This document shows positions 34,201 to 46,178 of a DNA stretch of 64,000 nt, in pieces. The notes below the pieces were generated by a model that was not told where the DNA came from, searched no databases, and saw only the letters and a list, made by a program, of their open reading frames with translations. How positions within the stretch are numbered: position 1 is the stretch's first letter; every line of letters starts with the position of its first letter. The position numbers were made by a program, and so were the translations under genes. The stretch lies in the NCBI GenBank assembly GCA_024803745.1, contig JANJXV010000024.1, forward strand, positions 9,749,427 to 9,813,426, in the 5' to 3' direction. The stretch is from Megascapheus bottae. Lineage: Eukaryota > Chordata > Mammalia > Rodentia > Geomyidae.

Positions 34201-34675
34201 GTAATCACTAAGTCACTAATTCAGTAATAATTGTTTCTTTACTGTATCCTAATATTCTCAATTATACTTTTCAAAGAAACTATTGTCAATTATGTCTTCT
34301 TGACCGTTTGTGACCATTTGATAACAGATATGTGCTCACATTGAAAATATTACCTGAACTTGTAAGGGTATGGTTTTATAATTTGGTTACTAAATGTATG
34401 TCTCATTCTCTCCTAATTGCATATGATGCTTTTCAAGAAATTATGACTGTGCTGGGATTCAATGTAAATTACAAGTTTTTCTTATCAATGCTAAGTCAGT
34501 AGCATTGATATTCTGTGTTGCCTATTATGCATATCAACTGATGAAAAACACAGATGGAGCTCCAAGAAGTAACTAAAGATACCCTTTGATTGTTAGAAAA
34601 GTAACACTAACTCCAAAGGCACAAAGAAATCATAAAGATTAAGGTGAAATTAATGAAAAAGGATGTCCCTGAAAC
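34201..34675. other. AT-rich sequence, nothing recognised
   Basis: No repeat family or gene could be recognised. Confidence 0.4.
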
Positions 34676-34745
34676 AACCTCAGACTCCTGAGTAGCTAGG
34701 ATTACCTAGAATTACAGATGGTATCCAACAACTCCCAGCATACAA
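34676..34745 (-). mobile_element. B1/7SL-like SINE fragment, minus strand
   Basis: Only the reversed 5' part remains (CTCCTGAGTAGCTAGGATTA followed by a partly duplicated GAATTACAGATGG). Confidence 0.55.
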
Positions 34746-35520
34746 GGCATTTTTCTTGGGTGAACAAACGTTCCCCCTTAGTAGGATTCTTGCTTTCATG
34801 ACAAAAACTGCATAGTTATAATTCTCCTTCATAGTTCATTGTTTGTGGACTATTTATTTCATTCCTCCATTTATTATTCTGTTAAAACCAGGATACCATA
34901 TAATAAAATCCAAAATAGACATAATATTATACTGTAATATTCTTTTCGACTTCGTATCTCTCTTTATAGTTAAAGTCAGTAAACTCATTAGAGTGTGTTA
35001 GCATATTTAAAAAATTGCTTAATTAATTGTTCCTTCATTTTCCCCCCTTAGGGAGTCATCGTACTATAATTGTGGTATATCATTTGTCTAGTATAAAGTG
35101 AATGATGTGTTGAAAAATTAATAACTTCATTAAACTACAAATCTCTGTTTAGGACAGCAACATGTGGCTAAGTCCGTATGTTCACTATTTGTTAGGGTTT
35201 GTGTGAAATTTCTTTTTAAAAAAATCTTTCAATTGATCACACCTGTGTTAAACATGCCATCTTGATGACTTCATCCATATTATTTTTATGCTCAGAAGTG
35301 TAATTCTACAGCCATTTAATGAACCATGTCTGTGGTATGATAAACAAACAACTTTCATTGACCCCCAGCTCAACATAAGCCCTGAATGAATCATGTTTAC
35401 TAAAGGACTAATCAAAATGGAATTAAAATGTATTTATTGAATGTAATTAAAATAATTTAGGGACACATTTATTGTAGTAATGATAGTGTCTAAAGGCAAA
35501 ACAGTTGTAGGTGAAATATA
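34746..35520. other. AT-rich sequence, nothing recognised
   Basis: No repeat family or gene could be recognised. Confidence 0.45.
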
Positions 35521-35775
35521 TATATTTTTTTGGGGGGGTTGGGCAGGTCTTAGGTCATGAACTCTGCTTAGGAACTGTCCCTGAGATTCTTTTGCTCAAG
35601 GAGAGCACTTTACCACTTGAGCCACAGTGCCACTTCTGGCTTTTTTGAGTAGTTTATTGGAGATAAAAGTCACACAGTTTCCTGCCACGGCTGACTTTGA
35701 GCCAAGGTCCTCAGATCGCAGCCTCTTTTTGTACCTATGATTACAGATGTGAGACACTGGCACCTGTCTCAATTA
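35521..35775 (-). mobile_element. Dimeric 7SL-like/tRNA-like SINE, minus strand
   Basis: After a T/G-rich tail (35523-35540), the right half (TTACCACTTGAGCCACAGTG) and linker (GTTTATTGGAGATAAAAGTC) precede the reversed 7SL half ending GTGAGACACTGGCACC. Confidence 0.82.
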
Positions 35776-36469
35776 AATATGATTCATTGTAAGTAAAATT
35801 ATTTCATTAGTTGCTTGATTAGAAATAGTCAAAATGTCTCTTTGCTAATTGCTTCTCCCTCCACTGCCTAAATGCAGTGACTAATCTTATTTTTGGCTTA
35901 TGACAGACATTAAGTCTGTTGTATATGTATCAATTTAATATGAAAACATCTCTTACATAAATATTGAACATGAATTTATCCTTGTGCCAACCTTTGTATG
36001 TATCCAAGGCATTGCTGCCTTGGAGACTAAGAATCATGAGCTTTGATTCTTGTCTCGCTGATATTAGCATAGTCCTTTTTATATTGAAATAATTTTCAGC
36101 GCTCTGTTCCTCAGTGACTCAATGTCTGATTCACAGCCATCTGAGCCTAGCCATATGTATAGTTCCAGATCACTCAATTACTTTGCTTTTCTCAGCTTTC
36201 CAAACCATATGCTCTTTTTTCCAGTGTATCATTACTTCAATACGACATTTACATATCTACATGAAATTGAAGTATTTGTGTGTATCTACTTGAAATTAAG
36301 GTATTTTAGGCAAAACATAACTTCCAATACATCTGATCATTTTTGTTTCTATAACATATGAATTGCCCAGTAAAGGATTTCATTATGATATTTTATGTAT
36401 GCACATAAGATGCCTTGTTTATATTCAACTCCTCCATTATGCTTTTTGGCTTTCTTTTTGAACTTCCTC
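35776..36469. other. AT-rich sequence, nothing recognised
   Basis: Includes a 79-codon open frame at 36122-36361 on the plus strand with no recognisable domain. Confidence 0.4.
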
Positions 36470-37350
36470 CATCCTTATTCATAAGGAGATTCATCCTATC
36501 TATATTCCATGTATAAAAGAAAACATAATAATTTTCTTTGTAGTGCTGATCTCTTTCACTTAACACTATGATCTCAAATTCTAATCATTTTCCTGTAAAT
36601 GACATAATTCACTTGCTATGGTAGAATAAAATTTTAGTTATGGCTTGTTACCAACTAAGTTTATTTGATAATTTGGCTATTAGGGACAGTGGAAGCAATA
36701 AAATTTAACATTAGATGTCTATAAAATGAGTTGAATTTGATTTATTTTGAGTATAGAATCAAAAGAATAGCTAGATTGGGTAGAACTTCTATATTTACTT
36801 TTTTCAGAAATATTCATTCTGGATTTCATAGTGATTAGACAAAGTTATAGTCACTCTATCAGTGGAAAACGTTCTCATTTGCCCTGCATCTTCGCCAGTG
36901 TTTGTGGGTTCTATTTTCCTGATGAGAGTGGTATTATTATTATTATTATTATTATTATCTTATTATTAAAGTAACTCTGCAAAAGGGTTTCAGTTTACAT
37001 GTGTGCAATGTGCATCTTGAAATGACAGTCAGTCAGAATTGAGTAAGATGGAATGTTAACGCCTTTTTGGTTTGCTAAATGTCTTTAGCAAACCTGTTGA
37101 AATGCTAAATGTATTTATTGGCTGTTTTAATTTTTAAATTTAAAATGTCTGGTATGTTCATTTGCATATTTTATTAATTGGATTATTTCTCTTCTGTTCC
37201 TTAATTAACATTTTTAGTTCTTCAAATATTCTAGATGATAATGCCCTGTCAAACATTCCATAGTCAGTTCCTTCATTCTCTTGATTTCTTTGTTTTTCTT
37301 GCTGTGTAGAAGTGTTGAATTATCTTATTTTTAATGAACCCTTTCAGTAA
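36470..37350 (-). mobile_element. Old L1 remnant, minus strand, with internal (ATT)n
   Basis: Plus-strand phrases TGCATCTTCGCCAGTGTTTG, ATTTATTGGCTGTTTTAA and TTCATTTGCATATTTTATTA match the reversed L1 ORF2 3' region. A (TTA)n array (36935-36966) and unrelated sequence (about 36967-37090) interrupt it. Coding capacity is lost. Confidence 0.65.
36935..36966. repeat. (ATT)n microsatellite
   Basis: About ten TTA units with one interruption. Confidence 0.9.
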
Positions 37351-37447
37351 AGTAGCTATATATACAATCAACATATGAAAATCAGCTCCTTATCAATGAA
37401 CTAGATGAAAAAGTAACCAGGGGTAGAATCTCATTATAACTTTAACA

Positions 37448-37512
37448 GAAAGAGAAAAGAAAGAAAAGGAAAGGAAAGGAAAGGAAAAGAAAGGAAAGGG
37501 AGAGAGAGAGGA
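37448..37512 (+). repeat. Polypurine (GGAAA)n/(AG)n tract
   Basis: A 65-bp run of purines built from AAAGG and GAAAA units, ending in GAGAGAGAGAG. Confidence 0.9.
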
Positions 37513-37544
37513 AAAGTAAAAAGTGGGAATAAAATTCAAGTTTC

Positions 37545-37835
37545 TTCTTTATTTGTAGTACTGGGAATTGAACTCCATGGCTTTGACTTGCTCAGCAAGT
37601 CAGTACTCTATCACTTGAGCGACTTCTCCAGCTTCTTTTTATTCTGGTTGTTTCAAAAATGGAGTCTCACTGTATATGTGGTTTGATCTTCTTGTTGTGC
37701 TTCCCTGTGTCATTAAGCCAGGGATAACAACAGTGTGCCACTCCCCATAGCCATTCTGCTTCCCCCATAGGTGAGAGAACATCCATGTACCACTGAGCCC
37801 AGTCATTGATTTACCTGGTCTAGTATTACAGACAC
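37545..37835 (-). mobile_element. ID/B1 composite (B4-like) SINE, minus strand, old
   Basis: Plus-strand text GTACTGGGAATTGAACTCCA and AGTACTCTATCACTTGAGCG is a reversed tRNA-like SINE. It is followed by AATGGAGTCTCACTGT, similar to the reversed 7SL/B1 right end, and ends near CAGTGTGCCACTCCCCATAG. The order resembles the ID-B1 fusion of B4-type SINEs. Exact family uncertain. Confidence 0.5.
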
Positions 37836-38589
37836 CATGATTCCATGACAAATTTTCTCAAAAATACATTATAAAAATGATTGCCTCTTTAATAAGGGGT
37901 ACTTGGAAAACTTGGCCTCCATACGTAGAAGACCGAAACTAGGTCCTCCTCTTGCACAAAATCAACTCAATATAATTAAATAAATAATGGTGAGATTTTG
38001 AATTATAAAACAAGAGGAAAACATAGGAAAAATACTCCAAGATCTAGTAATAGACAAGAAGTTTCTGAGTAGGTCTCTAATAGCTCAAGAAGTAAAAGCA
38101 AGGGTTGATATCAGAACTGCAAGTTAAAAACCTTTGTGGCTCTCATCTTTTTAGCTAAGTCATGGTAAACACCAAGAAATGCACTATGCTGACCTTAGTC
38201 CATTAATCATGATAAAAACAAATAGCCAAATGTCTTAAATATCTAAGAAATAAGATGACCAGAAAGAATAAATACCATTTAATTTCTCAGTTGTCAATGG
38301 AATAAGCAGAATTTTGAACTGCAACAACCAGAAAAAATGGCAGTGTAGCTGATGAAAACTTATATACTTCCTTTGATCCCTCTATAAATAGCTAACAAGA
38401 GACCCCAAAACATTCCAGAAAGAGCAAAGAAGGCAGACCCTCTCCCAAAATTATGTTTACTGTCATGGTGCTTTCTTTCAGTTGCTATGTAGTTCTTATA
38501 GGACAGATGGCTGCCTCAATCTATTTGAACTACTAGAAATAATACCATCAAGTAGGTGAGTGACCTTTAAACAACAGAGTATTCCTTCT
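37836..38589. other. AT-rich sequence, nothing recognised
   Basis: No gene or repeat family recognised by eye. Confidence 0.4.
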
Positions 38590-38840
38590 TCTAATTCTCT
38601 AGAAACTGAAGGGTGCCTAGTGAAGGACTGCCTAGTCCACAGGCAGCTATATTTGAATCATAGCCTTACATAGAAGAAAGAGCAAGTTTATTCTTTGAGT
38701 CTCTTTTATAAGGCCACAAGTTTTGTTCATGGAGGGCTACACTGTCATGATCTAGTCCCATCTCTAAGGTTCATTTCAAATACCACAATATGAAGTAATA
38801 GAGATTTTAATATATACATTTTGGATAAGATAATTATCCA
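38590..38840 (-). mobile_element. MaLR-type (MLT1/MST-like) LTR fragment, minus strand
   Basis: Read on the minus strand it follows the order of mammalian ERVL-MaLR LTRs: a GAGATGGGACTAGATCATGA block, GCCCTCCATGAACAAAAC, CCTTATAAAAGAGACTC (carrying the TATA-like motif), then TCTTCTATGTAAGGC. It is heavily diverged, consistent with an insertion predating rodent radiation. No termini or duplication were identified. Confidence 0.5.
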
Positions 38841-39689
38841 GTGTAAAGTATTGGCTTTCCAATAATTAGTTTTGTCTTATTCACACTAACTGTATTTCAA
38901 TATATTCTCTACTATCCTTAGTGTAATCATTTCTATGGCTATTATCTTAATTTCAGAAAATTAAGTGTTATATACACAGACATGGATCCATTTATGTGTG
39001 TTTATGCACAGATATATTTCTGTAAATTTGATTAGTGATAACACATTAATATTCACATTAACTTGTTAACAGATGTTAATAGTATTATGAAAATAATACT
39101 CTATGCACAGGTACTATATTTCATATGACATGTAACAATTTTTTGTGACAGGCACCTGATAAACACTTCAAATTTATTAACTTGCTCCCTTTGACAGAGG
39201 CATCTGGATTTTGGAGATCAGTGAAGTATTCATAACTATCAAGCAGGAGTCATTGAGAATGGTTGCAGAAATGAGAGTGACTTACCAGAACCCACGGAGA
39301 GAGCTAAAAAAACAAGGTGGGACAGTAATTGAGGAACAGTAGCTTGTGGTTGAAAAAGACAGTCAACATTATTCTTCATCCTAAAAGGAAGGAGTTGGAA
39401 GACGAAATAACTTTCCCTTCACTCTACCCCCACTTTTTGTTAATGGAGAAAATGAGAGACAAGAAAGAAGGAAGGAAGAACAAAGAAACCCGGACAATCT
39501 GTACAGGCCACATTCCTTGGGGATAGCAGGAAGGAAATCTGGAGGTTCAAATCTAGAGGGCAGCATTTCATCCCACAGAGTTCCATTCCCTTCTTCTCTT
39601 CCAGTTCCAGTCTCTGACCTTGTGAAGTATAATCCAATCTCAGTGCTTTTGCACTTGATACTGCTTGCCAATACTTATTTCAGATATTC
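38841..39689. other. AT-rich sequence, nothing recognised
   Basis: Overlapping open frames at 39329-39738 lie on both strands, have no recognisable domain, and exclude one another. Confidence 0.4.
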
Positions 39690-39910
39690 TACCATTAAAT
39701 ACTCTAAGGAGCTAGAACATTTAATGAACTCTTGTTAGCTCTCTGCTCACATGTCACTATTCAGTAAGACCTTTCTCAAGTGCTCTGTCAGAGTAACATT
39801 CCTAGACTCTCTGAGCTTTGATTTCTGATGGCTTCACATTGCTTGTGGGGCCTGGAATGATTATTTTATTATTGTTTATAATGTGTCTCTGTCACAATAA
39901 ACAATACATG
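39690..39910. mobile_element. L2/MIR-like ancient repeat fragment
   Basis: CTGCTCACATGTCACTATTC followed by AAGACCTTTCTCAAGTG resembles the AAATGTCACCTCC...GGCCTTCCCTGACC stretch common to mammalian L2-type remnants. Too diverged to orient with confidence. Confidence 0.35.
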
Positions 39911-40097
39911 ATCAAGATTTTCTTCTTAATCCTAAGTCTTCAATTAGCCATTTCAAAGGGGTGAAACAGTATCTGCTGTGTTATAGATAAATAACCTTAT
40001 TCTTTATTGGATTGAAGTTATAAAGCATTCATTAACACTTGTTTTCATTCTTGATTACTGGTTTTTGGCTCATCTTATGAGCTAAAATATTTTCCTT
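39911..40097. other. AT-rich spacer
   Basis: Nothing recognised. Confidence 0.4.
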
Positions 40098-40469
40098 AAG
40101 AATCCCACATCTTTTGCTAAATGAAAGGACTTTCAGGATATAGAAACAAAAGCCATAAAATGTATGATTGTTGTCCTTAATGTACTATGTTATTTCTCAT
40201 CTCTTGCTGTCCCTTTGTTATCTCATATTGTTACAGTATCTTACTTTGTTATCTGATATATAGTATATATGTTTATTTGGTTATTTGAAATAGGATAGGG
40301 AAGGGGGGAAAACAAGATGAGGATGGGGGTGGAGGGAGAGAAATGGGGACCAAAACATAAGAAAGGGTATCAATGTTTGTGAAGTAATGCCCCTTTTACC
40401 TGGTGAATATAATGTAACCCTTCTATTAATTACAACAAAAATACATGTAAAAAGAATCCTATGTCTTTT
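40098..40469 (+). mobile_element. Short 5'-truncated L1 (3' UTR only), plus strand, with TSD
   Basis: An 18-bp imperfect duplication (AAGAATCCCACATCTTTT at 40098-40115 and AAGAATCCTATGTCTTTT at 40452-40469, three mismatches) brackets a 336-bp L1 tail. The tail has a G-rich polypurine tract at 40288-40345 and the end motif CCCTTCTATTAATTACAA. It aligns with 60518-60855. Confidence 0.88.
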
Positions 40470-41470
40470 TAGTTTTAGTTAAAAACTGAAATTATTTCTG
40501 GGATGAAAATGACTATGTATAATTTAGAGGACTTAAGTTTATCTCTTCTATATTAGTATTGTTGAATGTAGTAGATTAAAAAAAGATTTTTCCTTATCTA
40601 GAATATATATAGACCAACGTATTTGAATATTACTCATCCTCCATCATGTCTTGTTTTCTCAGTTTTCTATCTTCCTCTAATTCAATGTTACAATCATATT
40701 TTATTCATTTATCATCTATCAGTCATCTATTATTTGTCTGTCATCTAGCTCACTGTTTACCATATATTTATCTATCTACCTCCTGTCTATCTTTCATACA
40801 CGATTGCAGCACATTACTCTTTTCCACATTTCAATCATGAATTTTCTTAGAATTCATCTAATAATTAAAGTGTCACCTTACCTTAAAGATAAAATATTTG
40901 ACTTTAAGAAGGCAATGTCAGCATGGAGTGATATCTGACTGATTGAATTTGGATACAGTAAGAAGAAATCTTTAGAAGGGATTATTGGGGCACTGGTGAG
41001 ATATGATGATTCTGAATAATTGACAACATTTTGTCAATTTTTCTTGACAGGCAGATCCCTCAAAGATAATACCTACTTAATTCCATCATACAGGTAAAAA
41101 TACACAAGGAACATCTACATACAAACACAAACACACATCTCATGGAGGCCTACATCCTAGATAAGCTATTACTGCTTTGAAATGAAAACACATCTTTAAC
41201 ACAACTCCTGTTTTCTCAGATTAACATTGTGGCTAGCACATAACAGATAATCCTTCTGCTAAACCGACAGGAAGGAATGGTCAACCTTAATCATTTTAGC
41301 ACTGGGTTTGTCTGAAATGGTGAGATAATAACTTCCTTTTTACCAAAACACCTTGAAAGCCTATCAGTATGTTTTATCTTCCTCTTTTCTCTCCTGTGTA
41401 GTTTCTGTTCTGCACTCTTTCGGATGCCCTCAGGATTTCTTTCATGGGCACATTTGGAAGCTGGCCATTG
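40470..41470. other. AT-rich sequence with degenerate (ATCT)n
   Basis: A degenerate TATC/CATC-type repeat lies at about 40700-40800. No gene recognised. Confidence 0.45.
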
Positions 41471-41488
41471 GTGTTGCCAAGGCAACAC
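41465..41488. promoter_or_regulatory. RFX-type X-box palindrome next to a CCAAT box
   Basis: GTGTTGCC-AA-GGCAACAC (41471-41488) is a perfect inverted repeat with a two-base spacer. Its inner 14 bp satisfy the RFX X-box consensus GTNRCCNNRGYAAC at every position. ATTGG (a reversed CCAAT) lies directly beside it at 41466-41470. RFX sites of this kind control ciliary and MHC class II genes; no neighbouring gene is visible here, so a distal enhancer role is possible but unproven. Confidence 0.55.
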
Positions 41489-42143
41489 GGAACTAAGAGA
41501 TTTAGTGCTCAATCTTCCCTGCTTTATTTCCCCCTTCAGAAAGTACTTTCTCTCCCACATCACTGAAATTCAAATAGGCCCTACTCCAATTTTAAAATCA
41601 AAATGGAGGAGAGGTAATCAGTAAATTGGAATATCAAATCTCTACCAAATTTAGGTAATTTTAAAAAAATAGTTCAGATTTTTTTCTAAAATTATTCTCT
41701 GAAAACTTTAGGTTGTTTTTGTATTCAGGATTGAAAGTATACATGGTAGATGGATGATAATTAATAGATGATGGACACAGGCATGCATACATACATGTAC
41801 ACACACATACATGCATGTGTCCCCAGGATGTTCACGCAAAACACACAGGCCTGTGGGAAAAAAAGACAGTAAGGCTACATTTCCTTCCCAACAGAAAGAA
41901 AGTCAAGGTTGTTGCAAATCACTCAGGGAATTAGCAATACAAAGCCTTTCAGACTAAGCTCAATTCAGGTGATGCAAGTCCCTGTACAAATTCCCACCAG
42001 CAACTTGGACATTTCTGAACAGCTGAGGTTGGCATTGTTATAACTAAACCAACAAATGACAGAGGTATCTCTTCATATTTGATGTAAGTTGTAATATAAT
42101 TTTCTCCTTTGGGAGAGCAAAGCCCAGGTGTATGCATGCCACT
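41489..42143. other. Unassigned sequence with degenerate ACAT repeat
   Basis: An imperfect CATGCATACATACATG run lies at about 41780-41818. Nothing else recognised. Confidence 0.45.
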
Positions 42144-42256
42144 AAAATTCTTTTTTTCATTTTTTTTATTTTCAAGAGCTGAGGACTGAACTCAGGGCCT
42201 TGCACTTGCCAGGCAAGGGCTCTTCCGCTGAGCTGAATCTCCAGTCTCAAATTCTT
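42144..42256 (-). mobile_element. Monomeric ID element (tRNA-Ala-derived SINE), minus strand, with TSD
   Basis: Reverse complement of the classical rodent ID element: on the minus strand, a start near TGGAGATTCAGCTCAGCGGA (A box), then TTGCCTGGCAAGTGCAAGGC and CTGAGTTCAGTCCTCAG (B box region), then an A-rich tail. AAATTCTT flanks on both sides (42145-42152, 42249-42256). Confidence 0.88.
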
Positions 42257-42969
42257 CATCGTTCTGTGCACTGATAGAAATTATCAAGGTATTTGGAGAA
42301 GCCTCTTTCTCTTTAATCTCGGCTCTCTCTTAGCAAGGGCTAGTGCTGTCGACTCCAACTTTGCTCTTTCAACAGTCCCTGGTACTTATCTTCCCCATAG
42401 CTTTCAATGAACTTCTCTGAGAGACCATAATTTAAGTCCAGCTCTTCCAAGTCTGATTGCCCTGTTCACTTCCTTCTAATCAAGTTCATCTCCTTTGCTG
42501 TTGCTGAAAATCTTCCAGCTTCAAACATCAGCCCTTGCATAGAACCTCTTTTTCTAGACTTCTCTTAGACGACAGCTTGAAGCAACCATGTTCTAACCCA
42601 CTGATAACAAAAATAAAGCTTAGTAACTCACACTATGTCTCTTTTAGCATATTGGAGGTCTCTTGAATACCACTATCAAATGTGGATCCAGGCAATGTAC
42701 CTTGGATAGCCATCATACTGGGGGCTAGAAATGAGGCACAGAGGCACTTGGCATTTTGTGGCATAGTTTAGAATAAATGATGTCAGAATGTTATTAATCA
42801 TTTATATTAATAAGCTTTTCTTACATAAATAAGACTGTGTCTTAGAGGAAAGATTAATGGAAGCAAGATGTGTGGTTTAGTGTGTGAATGTCTATGCAAA
42901 GGAGTGGTGGGTGGTTGAAAAAGGTTCAAAAGCTATAAGCAGATGATCATATAAAATAGTATTATATGA
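42257..42969. other. Unassigned sequence
   Basis: Moderate GC to about 42740, then AT-rich. No gene or repeat family recognised. Confidence 0.4.
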
Positions 42970-43290
42970 AATGAACTTCAAGGAAAAGAAGCAAGAGACA
43001 TTTTTAGTTGCCATTGCTGCTGTTTTTGTTTTCATTTCATTTTGTCTTGTTTGTTTGTTTGTTTATATTTGGGAGGGCAAGGGAGAGCACATAAAAGGTG
43101 GAACATGGATGAACAAATATATGTGGAAAATGAGCTGGATATCTTATGAGTAGGTTCAGGAGGGAATAACCAGGAGAGAGTAACGGAAGGGGAGACATGG
43201 TTCAAAATTTGTTGTACTTATTACTGATTACCTGATTTATGTAGCTATCACCCCTCTGTACATCAACTCTACAATAATAGTTAACTTGGA
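42970..43290 (+). mobile_element. L1 3' end, plus strand, second 3' UTR type
   Basis: AGGAGGGAATAACCAGGAG and GGTTCAAAATTTGTTGTACT resemble the 3' UTR of the full-length L1 family and of the old L1 ending near 56330, not the CTATTAATTAC-type tail. It ends near 43290 in an A-run. Start uncertain. Confidence 0.5.
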
Positions 43291-43339
43291 AAAAAAGATG
43301 TGTGTTTCCCTTCACTTTGAGGTAACAATAGTATAAATG

Positions 43340-43460
43340 AAAATTCTGAAGCTAACTTGGTACAGTGGCTCATGCTGAACTACAGAGTAGTCTAGGATAA
43401 GGGAGATCATGGTTCAGGAACAGCCTGAATACACTACAGACTTAATTTGTAAAGAAAATT
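43340..43460 (+). mobile_element. B1-like fragment, plus strand
   Basis: CTTGGTACAGTGGCTCATGC and CAGGAACAGCCTGAATAC follow the B1/7SL pattern with an internal deletion. Confidence 0.5.
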
Positions 43461-43877
43461 TATAAACGCTTACAACAGACTTGCAAAGATGCGACACTTT
43501 GTAGGGTGATGGCAAATGACAAGAAATGGAGATATATGTGTGTTTTTCTGTCCCTCCTTCTTAATATAGCCTCTAATATTCAATCACTGGGGCTCTACCC
43601 TAATGATTTTCATCTAATTTCTCCAGGGCCTCACTTATAAGCAGTACACTTGCTGTAAGAATGCACTCTTCCAGTCCCAAATGATGAGAATGCAATTTCA
43701 TTGCATAAAGCTTTCAGGTATTTCCAAACTACGACAGTAGGTAAGGAAGGAGCTGTTTTACATTTTCCAAGTCAGTAACACGGCATCTCAATAAAACAGT
43801 AATTATGTACATTTGTATACATATTTTAGTAGCAATTTATGTCAGAAAATAACTTCCTAAAGTAGGTACTGTTATTT
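43461..43877. other. Unassigned sequence
   Basis: Nothing recognised. Confidence 0.4.
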
Positions 43878-44102
43878 CATGGTTGTAATCCTAGCTGCTC
43901 AGAAGGCTGAGATCTGAAGATCAAAGTACAAAGCCAGCCCAGGTAGAAAAGTCCATGAAACTCATCTCCAGTAAAGTACTCAGAAAAAGCCAGAAGTGAT
44001 GCTGTGCCTCAAGTTGAGGAGCACTAATCTCGACCACAAAGAGCCTCAGGGACAGTGCCCAGGACCACATTTCCAGCCCCAGGACTGACAAAAAAAATCC
44101 CA
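43878..44102 (+). mobile_element. Dimeric 7SL-like/tRNA-like SINE, plus strand, 5' truncated
   Basis: Begins within the 7SL half (GTTGTAATCCTAGCTGCTCA), continues through the linker (CTCATCTCCAGTAAAG) and the right half (AAGCCAGAAGTGATGCTGTG, then CAGCCCCAGGACTGAC) to an A-tail at about 44090-44097. Confidence 0.85.
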
Positions 44103-44754
44103 AGAGCTGAAAAAATGCAAGTGACCATATATCCTTGTATATATTTCAGATACATTTTGTATATAGTTAAGATTTTAAAAAAAGATGCAGCTCAGGAAAA
44201 CCTATGAAGTTAAACAGCTCAGTTAGATAAATTCTGTAAGAAAATATAGTACATTCTTGATATACTAGGGGCATAAAATATCAATATTTTTTATTGTAGC
44301 TCTATTTCACAGTACATGAAAAGACATCAGTTATCACATTTTTCCTTTGTAATAATATCAGAATCAATCCATCAAAAACAAACCTGATTTTGCAATACCA
44401 AAATTCAAATTTACCTTTGCTTACTTTAATTTGAGATTCCCATTCCTTTAATTTCATAAGATAAAATGTTTCATCCTCTATATATGTATTACCTTAAAAC
44501 TCTCCATAGAATTTTATGAATGTGTTTTTCAAAACTGGTAATAAGGCCTATCAGTGAAAGAAGAAGAATCTTTTAACCTCTTGTCTCAAAAACTAAATGT
44601 AGATTTTCGGTGAGACTGTAGAAAGCACAGATTACTATTTTGCCATTTTCTTAGGATCTGTATCTGTAAATAGATTAACAAGGGTTCTCCTCTGTCCTTG
44701 ACCCTGTGTTTGAAAGCAGTGTGACTGAACATCAAAAGTTCAATACATATCCAG
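44103..44754. other. AT-rich sequence, nothing recognised
   Basis: Nothing recognised. Confidence 0.4.
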
Positions 44755-44890
44755 GAAAATTAAGAAGAATGAGAGAAGAAATGGGTTGGGAGTGATGGGT
44801 AACATTGTTCAAAGAGTAGTCGTTGATCAAGGTGTACTTTATTCATAAATTGCATACAATTATGGACAGATTATATAAATATTTAAATAT
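44755..44890 (+). mobile_element. Probable L1 3' end fragment, plus strand
   Basis: GAAATGGGTTGGGAGTGATG followed by TTGTTCAAAGAGTAGTCG resembles the purine-rich end and tail of the second L1 3' UTR type. It passes into an AT-rich palindromic stretch (44874-44935). Confidence 0.35.
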
Positions 44891-45907
44891 ATTTAAAGAT
44901 TATATTTAATTATTTAAATAAATATAAACAAATAAAAAAAGAACAATTTATGTGATCAAGGATCAAAGACATTGGCATTTCTAATTTACATATAAGTAGA
45001 ATTATAAAAATGTCCCAACCATGTTGTAGTAGTGTCAGTGTAATGCAGATTTCCAATAAGCATTTCCAAGACTTAGCTTTTAGTAGATGGTAGCCATGAC
45101 TATGTGCAATGGCTTCCAGTTGGAAAAGACAATTAGAGAAGCAATTCTTCAGAGAGGTCAACATACTAACAGACTAGTTACGGACAACATTATTAAAGAC
45201 CATACTGAACCTTGCATCATCAGGTCTGCTATCAAATGCATGAACTGTACACCATAGCACTCTAAAGAAATTCCACATCTGTTCTCCTGATAAATACTAA
45301 TCAAGTCTATGGAAACCAATTCTTCATCTCGTCCATGGGCTAAATTTCCAATTGGATGGGTACAGGGTTGTGTGTTATCCTGCCGCCCATACTGAAGGTA
45401 GCAATTGTCTTGGCATGTGAAAAAGATATAAACAGAGGAAGCATTTGCATAAGAGAAAAAAATTAACCTGTCAAAAATTTCTTCTCTAGTATCATGACTA
45501 GCATGGTTTCATGAATAATAGAACATTGTTTTTCAGTAATGCCAAACATCAATTTTCTTGCTTCTATTTTTATTCAGGTACATGGCTTCTCTAGATAGGT
45601 GTTCTGTTTCATTGGTTGGGTAAGGAACCTTAGCATAATTAAACAATTAAAATTCAGTTTCAACAAATGAATCTTTGCATTTATGTACATATATGTCAGC
45701 CACATACTTAGGAGAGATAAAGATTGAGGCTCACACTAGTCTTTAAAAATTAGATGGACAATCAATGCAAAAATATACTCAATGACAAATTATATTTTCA
45801 AAGGCAAATTAAAATATCAGATTCATAAATGTTTTCAACATATTATTTTTGGAACATTTGAGGTTTATAGAACAATTTCAGCTGCAACAGAAGGATTTCC
45901 TATAATC
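44891..45907. other. AT-rich sequence, nothing recognised
   Basis: No gene or repeat family recognised. Confidence 0.45.
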
Positions 45908-46178
45908 TATATTTAGTTTTTCTTTTTCTTTTTTCTTTTTTTTTGTCGGTTGTGGGACTTGATCTCTGAGCCTGGATGTTGTCCATAAGCTCTTCATCTC
46001 AAGGCTACTGCCCTACCTCTTGAGCCACAGCACCATTTCTGATTTTCTGGTGTTTAATTGTAGATAAGGGTCTCAGTGCTAGGGCTGGCTCTGAATCGTG
46101 ACCCTCAGATCTCAGCCTCCTGAGTAGCTAGGATTCCAGGCATGAGCCACTACTCTTGGCTTTATATCTAGTTTTTCT
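45908..46178 (-). mobile_element. Dimeric 7SL-like/tRNA-like SINE, minus strand, with TSD
   Basis: TATATTTAGTTTTTCT (45908-45923) and TATATCTAGTTTTTCT (46163-46178) form a 16-bp duplication with one mismatch. Between them is a T-rich tail, then right half, linker and 7SL half in reverse, ending ATGAGCCACTACTCTTGGC. This copy fixes the family's limits: 5' end CCAAGAGTAGTGGC on the sense strand, A-tail at the other end. Confidence 0.9.

Noticed and set aside
36122..36361. 79-codon plus-strand frame
   Set aside because: Length is within chance expectation for this much sequence and no domain is recognisable.
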